Below are positions 1-7,250 of a stretch of 15,702 nt of DNA, piece by piece. Numbering within the stretch: the stretch's first letter is position 1; each line of letters starts with the position of its first letter. Source of the DNA: JAXMBN01 sp046349875 (GTDB lineage Bacteria; Planctomycetota; Planctomycetia; Pirellulales; Pirellulaceae); assembly GCA_046349875.1 (NCBI GenBank), contig JAXMBN010000067.1, positions 1-15,702 of the forward strand. The letters are read 5' to 3'. The position numbers and the translations under genes are program-made. Below the pieces are notes generated by a model that was not told the DNA's origin, searched no databases, and saw only the letters and a list, made by a program, of their open reading frames with translations.

Positions 1-353
1 AGTCGTTCTACAATTGCAGAGATGCAGGTGAAATGAAGGCTTGGTGAGGCGCAAATACGTCCAGAACTCTTCTGGATTTCGATCAAGATCCAGGTGTCGG
101 TCGTGTTCGATATTTTGCCGGTGGAGGTAATATCCAGATGGATATTCGAGTATCCATTTTCTGGGAGTACGGATGCCACCTGACGCACGATTCCAAACGG
201 CGTTCCCGATGCGCATGATATGTTGGCCTGATGCTCTTCATTCATAGAGATGGCGATGCGAATTGGCGAGTTGGCCTGTTCGGCGGAGGGCGACGAGAAC
301 GAGGTAAGGGGGAAAAGTAGCATCAGGGCAGTTAGGAAGATAACGGTCCGCAT
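1..353 (-). CDS. Small secreted protein, 3' end cut by window edge
   Basis: An open frame runs from ATG at 353 leftward off the window without a stop (117 codons). It begins with a classical signal peptide: MRTVIFLTALMLLFPLTSFS followed by a polar SPSAEQ stretch, so the product is probably exported. An AGAGG lies about eight bases before the ATG and supports this start. The mature part contains IRIAISMNEEHQA, then GIVRQVASVLPENGY and IHLDIT. The order strand, helix, strand loosely recalls the periplasmic domain of ExbD/TolR proteins, but the usual N-terminal transmembrane anchor is replaced by a cleavable-looking signal, so no family is assigned. It lies 122 bases downstream of nhaR on the same strand and could be co-transcribed with it. 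I am sure of the frame and the signal peptide, not of the function. Confidence 0.6.
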   Translation of the reverse strand, partial: MRTVIFLTALMLLFPLTSFSSPSAEQANSPIRIAISMNEEHQANISCASGTPFGIVRQVASVLPENGYSNIHLDITSTGKISNTTDTWILIEIQKSSGRICASPSLHFTCISAIVER

Positions 354-475
354 GGTTCAAACCTCTGTGGTAGCGATGGAATGGACTGGAAAGAGGCGAT
401 TGGCCGTATCCTAAACGATACTCGCTTTTCATTGTTCTATTTGGGAGCATTTTCAAGAACGCAATTTCCCAAATC

Positions 476-1381
476 TCATTCACTCTGCTGCAATTTTTTC
501 CGAGCAATCTGAGTGATAGCTAGGACCGCTGGATGTTTGATTTTGCGTTCGACGGAGATGGCAAAAAAACGTTCATTGACGCCGGGAACACTGGCGATGG
601 TCTCGACTCCGTACATGGTTTCGACTTCCTTCGCGATCGCAGCAGCAACGGGCAACACTCCAAGTCCCGCCATTCCCATGGCTTTCATCATCGCGCTATC
701 TTCATACTCGCCTTGGATGATGGGCCGAATGTCGTTCTGTTCAAACCAATTGTCAAGCGATCGTCGTAGCACGGTGTTTCTCATGGGGAGAAGTACGGGG
801 ACTGTATTGAGCGAATCAGGGTAATTTTTCCTTGTTTGTTTGGAGAGGTTCTTGGTTCCGACAAAAACCACTTCCGATTCACCTAGCAAGTGCGAATACG
901 CTTTGACTTTGATCGATGGGTCGATTGGGGTGTCCGAGAGTACAACATCCAGCTTGTGAACAGCCAAATCTGCAATCAATCGTTCTAGTTCACCTTCATA
1001 GCAAGCCAGTCGAATCTCTTCCTTCATCTTGAGCGTGGGCTGCAAGAATTGATGAGCCAACAATTTGGGGACCACATCTTTGATTCCCACGCGAAGGAGC
1101 ATGGGTCCGCCAATCGGTCGTCCCTGGACCGCATCGAGTAGTTCTTGTCCTGTGGCGAAGATCTCTTGCGCATACGTTTGAACGGTTTGCCCCATCTCTG
1201 TAAGAACGAGACCGCGTCCCGATTTGCGAAACAACGCTACTCCCAGCGACTTCTCCAAGTCCTTCAATTGAATGCTGATCGTCGCTGGCGTGACATGGAG
1301 TTTTTCGGAGGCTTTGGCTACAGATCCTTCTTGAGATACCGTCCAGAAATACTGCAAGTGATGGTAGTTCAGCCAGGCCAT
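476..1381 (-). CDS. nhaR: NhaR-type LysR family transcriptional regulator
   Basis: A 301-aa LysR-family activator. Residues about 3-62 form the winged helix-turn-helix (LNYHHLQYFWTVSQEGSVAKA, TPATISIQLKDLEKSLG, LFRKSGRGLVLTEMG). The NYHHLQYFW opening and KSGRGL wing match the NhaR subgroup rather than general LysR proteins. Residues about 95-295 are the effector-binding region, with NhaR-like blocks HKLDVVLSDTPID, GEYEDSAMMKAMG and ISVERKIKHPAV. In Escherichia coli, NhaR responds to sodium and activates nhaA, osmC and pga; no antiporter gene lies in this window. ATG at 1381 is preceded by GAAAGGGA at a suitable distance. The gene is divergent from two HPF-like genes, and LysR proteins commonly control the divergent neighbour, so these are plausible targets (inference). 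Family assignment is firm; the physiological signal here is not known. Confidence 0.92.
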   Translation of the reverse strand: MAWLNYHHLQYFWTVSQEGSVAKASEKLHVTPATISIQLKDLEKSLGVALFRKSGRGLVLTEMGQTVQTYAQEIFATGQELLDAVQGRPIGGPMLLRVGIKDVVPKLLAHQFLQPTLKMKEEIRLACYEGELERLIADLAVHKLDVVLSDTPIDPSIKVKAYSHLLGESEVVFVGTKNLSKQTRKNYPDSLNTVPVLLPMRNTVLRRSLDNWFEQNDIRPIIQGEYEDSAMMKAMGMAGLGVLPVAAAIAKEVETMYGVETIASVPGVNERFFAISVERKIKHPAVLAITQIARKKLQQSE

Positions 1382-1572
1382 TCGATCCCTTTCTAATACG
1401 TTAAAAAAATCAATGGTTTAGCACTAACGATTTAAATGGATTTGCGCGTTTTCTACCCTACACTAAGGTCGATAGAAACAAAAGATGCGGTTCATGCAAT
1501 TCGGCAACTCTCTGCTTGTGATTATGGTCGATGGGTTTCGTCGACGCTTCATCATGTTTAAGGAGTATGGAA

Positions 1573-1932
1573 ATGAACGTGATCGTGAACGCCAAGGGGT
1601 ATCAGCTTCGGTCGAGTCTTAGAACTCTGGTGGTCGAGCGAATGGAAGACGTGTTGCAACGATTTGAGGATCGGATTCGAGAGGTGCGGGTCTATTTGGG
1701 AGACGAGAATGGGCCCAAGAAAGGGATCGATCGAACCATACAAGTCGTGGTTGACCTGGATCATCTGCCTCTGGTTATTGTCAAAGAGAAGGGGGCCGAT
1801 TGGGAGAACACGCTGTACCGAGCTACAGATCGCGTTGTGGAGTCGATCAGCCGATGCATTGATCGGCAACGATCGCATTCGAGAGCCACGAGCATGGCGG
1901 GCATCCAGTCCATGCCTCCTTTAGATGCATAG
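1573..1932 (+). CDS. Short HPF/RaiA-family ribosome-associated protein (copy 1)
   Basis: A 119-aa protein with the layout of hibernation-promoting factor/RaiA proteins: a first strand (MNVIVNAKGYQL), a helix (LRTLVVERMEDVLQRFEDRI), the strand and turn VRVYLGDENGPKKGIDR, strand TIQVVVDL, strand LPLVIVKEKG, and a second helix (LYRATDRVVESISRCIDRQR). Members bind the 30S decoding region and shut down idle ribosomes. It lacks the long C-terminal dimerisation domain of long HPF, so it belongs to the short class, with a tail of about 20 residues unlike E. coli HPF. ATG 1573 is chosen over upstream starts because AGGAG lies seven bases before it and homology begins there. The nearer ATG at 1567 is too close to the Shine-Dalgarno. 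It precedes a paralogue by about 50 bases. Confidence 0.85.
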   Translation: MNVIVNAKGYQLRSSLRTLVVERMEDVLQRFEDRIREVRVYLGDENGPKKGIDRTIQVVVDLDHLPLVIVKEKGADWENTLYRATDRVVESISRCIDRQRSHSRATSMAGIQSMPPLDA

Positions 1933-1983
1933 CCGCTGAGCATTTCGTTGTTTGATATCAGCCTCGGTACCATGGAAAATGCA

Positions 1984-2349
1984 ATGCAACTGATCATACA
2001 CGCGCATGGCTTTGATTTGACGACCAGATTGAAGCGTCAGGCCTCCGAAAAGATTGATCTGGCGCTCGACCGAATTGCAGACGACGTCGAAGTGGTTCGC
2101 ATTTTTCTTGCGGATACCAACGGCCCGGATGTTGGTGGGGTCGATAAAGCGTGTCGGATTGTTGTCACGTTTCGACAGTATGCTCCTATCGAAGTAAGCG
2201 ACATCGACGAGAATGTGCATGAGGTCGTTGAGAGAGCGACCGATCGATTGGGTGTTATTGCGTGCGAGTGTGCCAATCGACGCGATGCGACGACGAATCA
2301 GAAGCCTTCCAGGATCATCTATCGCCAGAACGAACCAGGTTTCATATAG
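1984..2349 (+). CDS. Short HPF/RaiA-family ribosome-associated protein (copy 2)
   Basis: A 121-aa paralogue of the preceding gene. MQLIIHAHGFDLTTRL aligns with MNVIVNAKGYQLRSSL, VVRIFLADTNGPDVGGVDKA with the VRVYLGDENGPKKGIDR block, and VVERATDRLGVIACECANRR with the last helix. The frame is open from TTG 1948 and also has ATG 1972, but ATG 1984 gives a start collinear with copy 1, with a weak GGAAAA upstream. It is noticeably less basic than copy 1 in the first helix and the turn (EKIDLALDRIADDVE), so 30S binding may differ, or it may partner copy 1. The C-terminal tail (QKPSRIIYRQNEPGFI) is distinct. It is probably co-transcribed with copy 1. The family call is good; the start and exact role are less certain. 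Confidence 0.8.
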   Translation: MQLIIHAHGFDLTTRLKRQASEKIDLALDRIADDVEVVRIFLADTNGPDVGGVDKACRIVVTFRQYAPIEVSDIDENVHEVVERATDRLGVIACECANRRDATTNQKPSRIIYRQNEPGFI

Positions 2350-2517
2350 AGTGTATCGCCTGTCGGCTATTCTTGTTGCCTCGCTTGTCTAGCCTTCTTG
2401 TTTTGTGCCTTAGTGTCTTCGAGGCCACCGGGGGGGCCTTAGCGCCATAGAACAGGCCGATGGATTGAAGGGTGCAGAACATGAGGCGATTGAGGATCGA
2501 GACACCCTCGCCGCTGA

Positions 2518-2649
2518 ATGCGATTTTGGAATGATAAAGCCACCAAATGGGGTGTTCGTAGCGCGATGAAAGCTGCCATGAAGGGCGGCATGGACATGAA
2601 TTGCATGAGTTCGATGCTTGTCAATGAATACACCGCTTCTTACTTCTGA
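2518..2649 (+). CDS. Possible 43-aa ORF or remnant of a decayed small gene
   Basis: ATG 2518 to TGA 2647-2649 encodes 43 residues with a protein-like central segment (WGVRSAMKAAMKGGMDMNCM) ending in VNEYTASYF. There is no Shine-Dalgarno. Upstream, in other frames, a GTG at 2351 opens a hydrophobic signal-like stretch (VYRLSAILVASLV, stop; then AFLFCALVSS one frame over), followed by an acidic stretch (EQADGLKGAEHEAIEDRD). Together this could be a small secreted-protein gene broken by frameshifts, or chance. I do not recognise a family. Confidence 0.2.
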   Translation: MRFWNDKATKWGVRSAMKAAMKGGMDMNCMSSMLVNEYTASYF

Positions 2650-2990
2650 GTCGCACAATTTCGTGAATTGCGAGCTTCTTGAAAGAATCTTGTCGCACGA
2701 CCTTGGTGGTTGGTTACTTGATAGTAGTGCATGGAATGCTGAACTCGATTCTCTTGGTCGCGCCCGCTATTCCAAAGAGAGTCCGTTTGCTTTGCCTTTG
2801 GGATTGGCGTTGAGACGCAGTGACTACGCTTGCGTCTAGCTTTGTTGCCTCTTTGGAAGGCTAATACTGTTCGTCTAAGTGCACGATGGATTCTTGCATG
2901 CGGATCGATTGCAAGTCTTGATTCATCATGAGCTTTTCACAGCTTTAGATTTCGTTCGAAAATGAGGATGTAGGGCGCTTATTTAGGATG

Positions 2991-3107
2991 GAGTTCAACC
3001 GCATATTCAACGTCAAGGTAGTTTATCTGAGTTCAATCTAAAACAGATCTTGAGAGAATCCTGACGCAACCGTTTATCAATCGGTTATGGATAATTAGCG
3101 AGTTCAA
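2991..3107. repeat. Three direct copies of GAGTTCAA upstream of the peptidase cassette
   Basis: GAGTTCAA occurs at 2991-2998, 3029-3036 and 3100-3107, all in the same orientation. Start-to-start spacings are 38 and 71 bases. All three lie within 160 bases of the first cassette gene. Three copies of an 8-mer in 117 bases is more than expected by chance, and the position fits regulatory sites, but nothing else supports this. Confidence 0.3.
3068..3095 (+). promoter_or_regulatory. Possible promoter/operator of the peptidase cassette
   Basis: A 5-bp inverted repeat, AACCG (3068-3072) and CGGTT (3082-3086) with a 9-base spacer, is followed by GATAAT (3090-3095), one mismatch from a -10 box, about 50 bases before the peptidase start. 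No good -35 stands at 17 bases. The inverted repeat occupies the place of an operator or activator site. Tentative. Confidence 0.2.
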
Positions 3108-3145
3108 CAAAGCAACCATTTGACTTTTGGTTAGGGGGTGGCGAA

Positions 3146-4318
3146 ATGAGTTGGTTCGAAAAAGCAACTACTCCGGGAGGCCAGGACGTTTCGAAATCAC
3201 TCGCAGTTGAGCGGCGAAACCAGGAGACCAACATGTGGTGCTGGGCCGCAAGTGGTGAAATGGTTATGGATTACCTCGGCGTAAACGTGACTCAGTGTGA
3301 TCAAGCGAACAAGCGGTTAGGTAAGTCGAACTGTTGTATGTCACCCGTTCCCAATGATTGCGTGCAGGGAGGCTGGCCTGAATTTGATAAATTCGGTTTC
3401 ACTTTCGCAAAGACCAATTCTACTCCGCTCACGTGGGAACAAATCGTCGAGCAAATCGATGTGTTGAAAGCCCCCTTTGCGTTCACATGGGAGTGGACGG
3501 GTGGTGGTGGACATATGATGGTGATTTACGGATATGCTGAAATTGGCGGGATAAGGTATGTCATGGTACATGACCCTTGGCCTCCCGGCGTTGGTGCAAC
3601 CCGCACTATTACCTACGACGACTACGTATCTGGCCCTGACTATTCGCACTGGGACGACTACTACGACGTCGAGAAAGTTATTTCATCTCCATTCGGCAGT
3701 GTTGGAGGACCTGGTAATATGAACGAACAGATTCCGGGCCAACGTGAGGTTGTAGAAGCTTCAAGAGACGAAGCCGTTCGTTCGCTTGCCGCAATGCGTC
3801 AACTGCTAAAAGCCTCTGGACCCGGGGCTGGCAGTGGGACGATGACCCTCGGATCGCCAATTACGGTTTCCGTGATCCGACTCGATGAACTCAGAGCTAC
3901 CAACCTCCCATCGCCAGGTACTGAGGACGGGTCTGTTTCTGAATTGCTCCGCCGCAAGCCTACCAAAGTTGTCTACCCTGTCCTCGACGATCGGATGCTC
4001 GCCCAGGCAGAAATCGTGGTCGTGCAGCATGGCAAAACATGGCGTCAGGGTAGTATGGGAAGCCCTAGCTTGACTGCACGCACTAAATCCTCGGTGAATG
4101 CTCCAGGCGGTTCTGAAAACACAAACTCAACGGCCGTGATATTAGTTCCATCGCTCAATCAAGAGTTTTTGATCATCACGGAATCGGGTGATACTCGTTA
4201 CAGACCGCTCATCAATGATCCGCAATTAGGATTCGATTCGAAGCAGCCTCTAACGGCTAACGAGCTAACAAACAAATTGATCGCGGCTGCCAAAGCCCAC
4301 AATGGACTGCCTCGCTAG
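3146..4318 (+). CDS. Papain-like cysteine peptidase (AvrRpt2/C70-like) with an unknown C-terminal domain
   Basis: A 390-aa protein. Residues about 20-170 match the papain-like fold of the AvrRpt2 (MEROPS C70) group: QETNMWCWAASGEMVMDYLG holds the probable nucleophile Cys32, with Gln26 six residues before it (the papain Gln19-Cys25 spacing). GGGGHMMVIYGY gives the probable catalytic His123, and VHDPWPPG gives Asp143. Cys51, Cys63, Cys64 and Cys72 are extra cysteines usual in the family. There is no signal peptide or membrane segment. Residues about 185-390 form a separate region, with a helix (REVVEASRDEAVRSLAAMRQ) followed by strands (ITVSVIRL, AVILVPSLNQEFLII), that I do not recognise. GGGGGTGG five bases before ATG 3146 is a strong ribosome site. 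It heads a three-gene run; the partners may be substrates or targets (inference). Peptidase call firm, substrate unknown. Confidence 0.85.
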   Translation: MSWFEKATTPGGQDVSKSLAVERRNQETNMWCWAASGEMVMDYLGVNVTQCDQANKRLGKSNCCMSPVPNDCVQGGWPEFDKFGFTFAKTNSTPLTWEQIVEQIDVLKAPFAFTWEWTGGGGHMMVIYGYAEIGGIRYVMVHDPWPPGVGATRTITYDDYVSGPDYSHWDDYYDVEKVISSPFGSVGGPGNMNEQIPGQREVVEASRDEAVRSLAAMRQLLKASGPGAGSGTMTLGSPITVSVIRLDELRATNLPSPGTEDGSVSELLRRKPTKVVYPVLDDRMLAQAEIVVVQHGKTWRQGSMGSPSLTARTKSSVNAPGGSENTNSTAVILVPSLNQEFLIITESGDTRYRPLINDPQLGFDSKQPLTANELTNKLIAAAKAHNGLPR

Positions 4319-4348
4319 TGTTCGCTTATTCTCTTTCGGAGATTTGCC

Positions 4349-5284
4349 ATGCGACCAAGTGTTGGTGTTATTGGAATTTGCATTACGTTTAGCCTGTTGT
4401 GTTCAGCGTTACAAGCTCAACGATTAAGACCGAAAGGGACTATTCAATCGGAACCGCGCTGCGAGATGGTTTGCCCAAACACCGTGCAAGGAACCCATTG
4501 CAAAGTTCTTGGCGAGCCGATCAATTCTCGGCATGCCGTTCTAAACCTGCCAAGTGTTCCTCCCCCTACGAATTTCTTCGCGCCGGCCAGTGGTCTGCCT
4601 GAGAGCGATCCTCATCCGCCACTACCGCTTCAGCCTGGTGAACGACCAATTGTTGTCGTCGTGACACTCGCGCCACGTGAGATGGTTGCCCGTACAACGG
4701 TTACATGGGGTTATCGCGATGCCGCAGAGACTTTCGTGCAAGGGGGACGAGATGTTTTTGATTACCGTGGCGGAGTTGTATTCGGCGTAATTCCTAATGG
4801 TGTCGAAGTGAATTCCGTAGAGATTCATGCGCGAGTCGACTATGTGCCTGCTGAGGTTTTGGACTTGGACTATATCCTTCAGCCACAGGTAAGTGATAGC
4901 GGAATCAATGCTGTCGTTCAGACAACGGCCAATACTGCAAAACAGAGATTGATATTCCGCTCTCTTGGTGCTGTTCGGGCTGACGATTACATCGTTGCAA
5001 GTTTTCGATCAAGGTCCTCCGACGATTTGAGCCCACACGAGCAAAGAGGCTCAGCACTGTTGTCAGCGACCGAGTTATTGCCAGCGGTATCAACAATTGT
5101 TCAAAAGGTCGCTGAGTTTCCCTATCGTCCGGGAGACCGCAACAATGTGGACTGGGTAATCCACGGAAGACTGCAAGGTAAGCACGTCGAACGGAAATTC
5201 TCTTCCGAAAATCGCGAAGCGATTGAGATCTTTCGGAATTCCTTAGGTGAACTGGATGTGTGGTTAGGACCGGAAGCCCCATAA
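4349..5284 (+). CDS. Secreted protein of unknown function sharing a domain with the next gene
   Basis: A 311-aa protein with a clear signal peptide (hydrophobic residues 6-19, cleavage likely after LQA at 21-23). The mature N-terminus has three cysteines (Cys38, Cys42, Cys51) and then a proline-rich linker (residues 68-98). From residue 99 a beta-rich region begins with RPIVVVVTL, GYR (121-123), TFV (128-130), a VEIHARVDY strand near 157-165, then EFPY (256-259) and W269. The same landmarks occur in order, at nearly equal spacing, in the C-terminal half of the next gene, so I infer one shared domain of about 180 residues. The start is supported by CGGAG seven bases before ATG. It sits 30 bases after the peptidase gene, so they are very likely co-transcribed. 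I cannot name the family. It is the only cassette protein with a signal peptide, which raises the question of where the complex would assemble. Confidence 0.8.
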   Translation: MRPSVGVIGICITFSLLCSALQAQRLRPKGTIQSEPRCEMVCPNTVQGTHCKVLGEPINSRHAVLNLPSVPPPTNFFAPASGLPESDPHPPLPLQPGERPIVVVVTLAPREMVARTTVTWGYRDAAETFVQGGRDVFDYRGGVVFGVIPNGVEVNSVEIHARVDYVPAEVLDLDYILQPQVSDSGINAVVQTTANTAKQRLIFRSLGAVRADDYIVASFRSRSSDDLSPHEQRGSALLSATELLPAVSTIVQKVAEFPYRPGDRNNVDWVIHGRLQGKHVERKFSSENREAIEIFRNSLGELDVWLGPEAP

Positions 5285-5343
5285 GTTACCCGGTATTTTC
5301 GTTGTGTTCTATTTCGGATATTTCTTGAGCATAGAGGTGTCAA

Positions 5344-6105
5344 ATGGCTGAATTCAATGTAGCAGATGGAAGCGTAGCAACAATCTTGAAGCAGGGATCT
5401 CCATTGGCTCTTATTAAGGGCTATCAGGCGAATACTTGGTTTTACGCACCACGCGCCGCAGTGATTACCCGCACGCCTGATGCGACCCAAAGGCCACTCT
5501 ACATGGTTGTTCGAAACCGCCGCAGGCTTTCTGGTGGGCAAGGTTTCGAAACAACAGGTGGTGTTTTCGCTTGCCAGTTGGAATTAGCTGTTCCCATTCC
5601 AACCATGGAGGAGCAACGGGAATGGACAGAGCATATCCGGATTACTTCATCGATAGCACCAGTAGGTTCAAATTCATTCCGTTTTCAGCCGATGCGATTG
5701 CGTTCAGGCAAAATGTCAATTCAGGGAGTCGATCAGTATGTCGTCGATCCTGCTCGTTTACGTGATATTCCCATCGGTGCATCTTCAACAGTTCCTTTGA
5801 CACTTGAACTCAATAAGTTGGGCGCAGACACATTTGCTGCAGCACTGAGCGCACCCCAGGGGAATGGCCTGCCGGTTACTGCATTTATGCAATTCAAGTA
5901 CGATATGGTTGTTCCTAGTTGCAAATACGAGATCAACGCTGATGGTGGAAAAGTTTATGACTTCTTCTCCGTAAACGTGAAAGCACGCGCTTCTTACTGG
6001 GGGCTCGTGGGAGGTCAAGCTGATGTGCAACGTACACGTGAGGGAACTCCGAGCGTCTGGCGCCATTACCATTCGGCAGATATCTGCTCCGCAAGGATTG
6101 AGTGA
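5344..6105 (+). CDS. Cassette gene 3, N-terminal part (frameshifted beta-rich protein)
   Basis: The 253-codon frame encodes believable protein up to about residue 220: VATILKQGSPLALIKGYQAN, LYMVVRNRRR, GGVFACQLELAVPIP, PLTLELNKLGADTFAAALSA, CKYEINADGGKVYDFFSVNV. It then enters an arginine-rich tail (QRTREGTPSVWRHYHSAD) that looks out of frame. At 5999-6003 there is a run of five G. With four G, the frame continues as SYWGSWEVKLMCNVHVREL straight into the next frame, giving a single 617-aa protein (5344-7198). GAGGTG four bases before ATG 5344 supports the start. There is no signal peptide. I do not recognise the family. Native overlapping genes or programmed frameshifting remain possible. Confidence 0.7.
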   Translation: MAEFNVADGSVATILKQGSPLALIKGYQANTWFYAPRAAVITRTPDATQRPLYMVVRNRRRLSGGQGFETTGGVFACQLELAVPIPTMEEQREWTEHIRITSSIAPVGSNSFRFQPMRLRSGKMSIQGVDQYVVDPARLRDIPIGASSTVPLTLELNKLGADTFAAALSAPQGNGLPVTAFMQFKYDMVVPSCKYEINADGGKVYDFFSVNVKARASYWGLVGGQADVQRTREGTPSVWRHYHSADICSARIE

Positions 6106-7198
6106 TGAGCGAATCAAACAGCTTGAAGCAGCCATTGTAGATTCTTGGGTGAAAAATATTCTCAACAAGATCTGTGAAAAGCCGCAAATGAACCCGGCCG
6201 AAGCGCCAGATCCGAAGGGATTTTTTGGTGGCGTTTCTGTAGCGATCAAGTCTCGGACTGAAGTCATGAATATTCATCTTAGCGCGACAGTAGAATATTC
6301 AACTCTGCTGGAAGAGCTATATTCTCTATCGTATGTCTTTGGACCATTGCTCGGCCAAGGAAATCCTCGCGATCATCTTCTTGATGTCAACGAAGACCGT
6401 CAACTCCCGATTGTGATCAATCTGTACAAAGACGATCGCATTCATCGCTATACGGGGCAGTTTGGCTATCGAAAGCAAGATGGAACATTTGTCGCTAACT
6501 CCATTACCGACGTCAACGGGGCGTCCGGCGATGTTCTGACAGGTAGCATTCAGTTTGCCGTTGGTGAACCAATGCCCGAGAAAACCGAAGTTCAACTCAG
6601 CGTAGATTGGAACGATGCGGACTGGGAAGATCGAGGCGAAAAGCACTCGCTAACCAATAATGAGTCTGGCGCGAGCTTTGTTTTCAGTCCGGGTAATAAC
6701 ATTGCCAAAGTAAAAATCGTAACGGATTTGGAGCTTGCTGATCCTGGGACAATTTCCATTATCAATTACAAAACGGAGATGCCTCCTTATGAAGGTCGGC
6801 CTGTTAAGGTTTACAGCGGCTCGCTTGTAATCTTGGGCCAAGGTGCATCAGGCGGAGTGAAGGTAGAGGAAGTGCAGTTTCCTTATTACCAAGGCACCCA
6901 GCAACAATCGAAGCTTAAGTGGGATGTAAGTGTAACAAAGCCTGATGGAACTACTGTAACCAAGAGCGGCGAAGCTGGTGTCACTGCAGGTGCGTTACCG
7001 CTCTTGAAGGCCATTATCATGCAAGGAGGTGGACCTGGCAGTAGTGCAATTCGATTCGATCTGCTCGAAGCGCTGCGAAGGTCTGGCCCCGTTCGACCAA
7101 TGCACTCCACGAGATACCCCGCTCCCGGCGACGCCGCTCCGGGGGCGGATACCAACGCTCCATTGGATGCGCTAAACTCCGGCATGTCGTTTAACTAG
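6023..7198 (+). CDS. Cassette gene 3, C-terminal part (shares a domain with gene 2)
   Basis: A 391-codon frame overlapping the previous one by 83 bases. Coding character in this frame starts before its ATG, at the five-G run, so it is most likely the continuation of the preceding gene. However, GGGAGG lies eight bases before ATG 6023, so independent initiation is possible. Residues 1-60 complete a strand-rich block and a helix (SDERIKQLEAAIVDSWVKNI). A beta-rich region follows: LPIVINLY (PIV 129-131), GYR (148-150), TFV (155-157), VQLSVDWND, FPYY (286-289), W300. These landmarks mirror the secreted gene 2. Residues 330-391 are a proline- and alanine-rich tail, probably disordered. It contains no enzymatic motif that I can see. 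Function unknown; a structural, binding or substrate role beside the cysteine peptidase is inference. Confidence 0.7.
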   Translation: MCNVHVRELRASGAITIRQISAPQGLSDERIKQLEAAIVDSWVKNILNKICEKPQMNPAEAPDPKGFFGGVSVAIKSRTEVMNIHLSATVEYSTLLEELYSLSYVFGPLLGQGNPRDHLLDVNEDRQLPIVINLYKDDRIHRYTGQFGYRKQDGTFVANSITDVNGASGDVLTGSIQFAVGEPMPEKTEVQLSVDWNDADWEDRGEKHSLTNNESGASFVFSPGNNIAKVKIVTDLELADPGTISIINYKTEMPPYEGRPVKVYSGSLVILGQGASGGVKVEEVQFPYYQGTQQQSKLKWDVSVTKPDGTTVTKSGEAGVTAGALPLLKAIIMQGGGPGSSAIRFDLLEALRRSGPVRPMHSTRYPAPGDAAPGADTNAPLDALNSGMSFN

Positions 7199-7250
7199 CC
7201 GATCACCAACTTGTTTGCTTCAAGCGTTTATTCCTGTCCTGAACCATAAC

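Larger units (their letters stand above)
2350..3145. other. Long intergenic stretch without a convincing gene
   Basis: No ORF here has convincing coding character. A 73-codon frame at 2618-2839 (plus) has no family resemblance and no good ribosome site. The first 300 bases hold broken pieces that look weakly coding (see 2518-2649). Positions 2814-2819 and 2831-2836 form a 6-bp inverted repeat (GACGCA/TGCGTC). The last 160 bases carry three GAGTTCAA octamers and an AACCG/CGGTT inverted repeat just ahead of the peptidase cassette, and are probably its leader and promoter region. Confidence 0.5.

Noticed and set aside
439..474. ATTTGGGA/TCCCAAAT inverted repeat as the nhaR terminator
   Set aside because: The stem is 8 bp, but the loop is 20 bases, the stem is AT-rich, no U-run follows on the minus strand, and it overlaps nothing else suggestive.
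2618..2839. A 73-codon plus-strand ORF as a gene
   Set aside because: No ribosome site, no family resemblance, and no coding-like composition. It lies in a stretch that otherwise looks non-coding.
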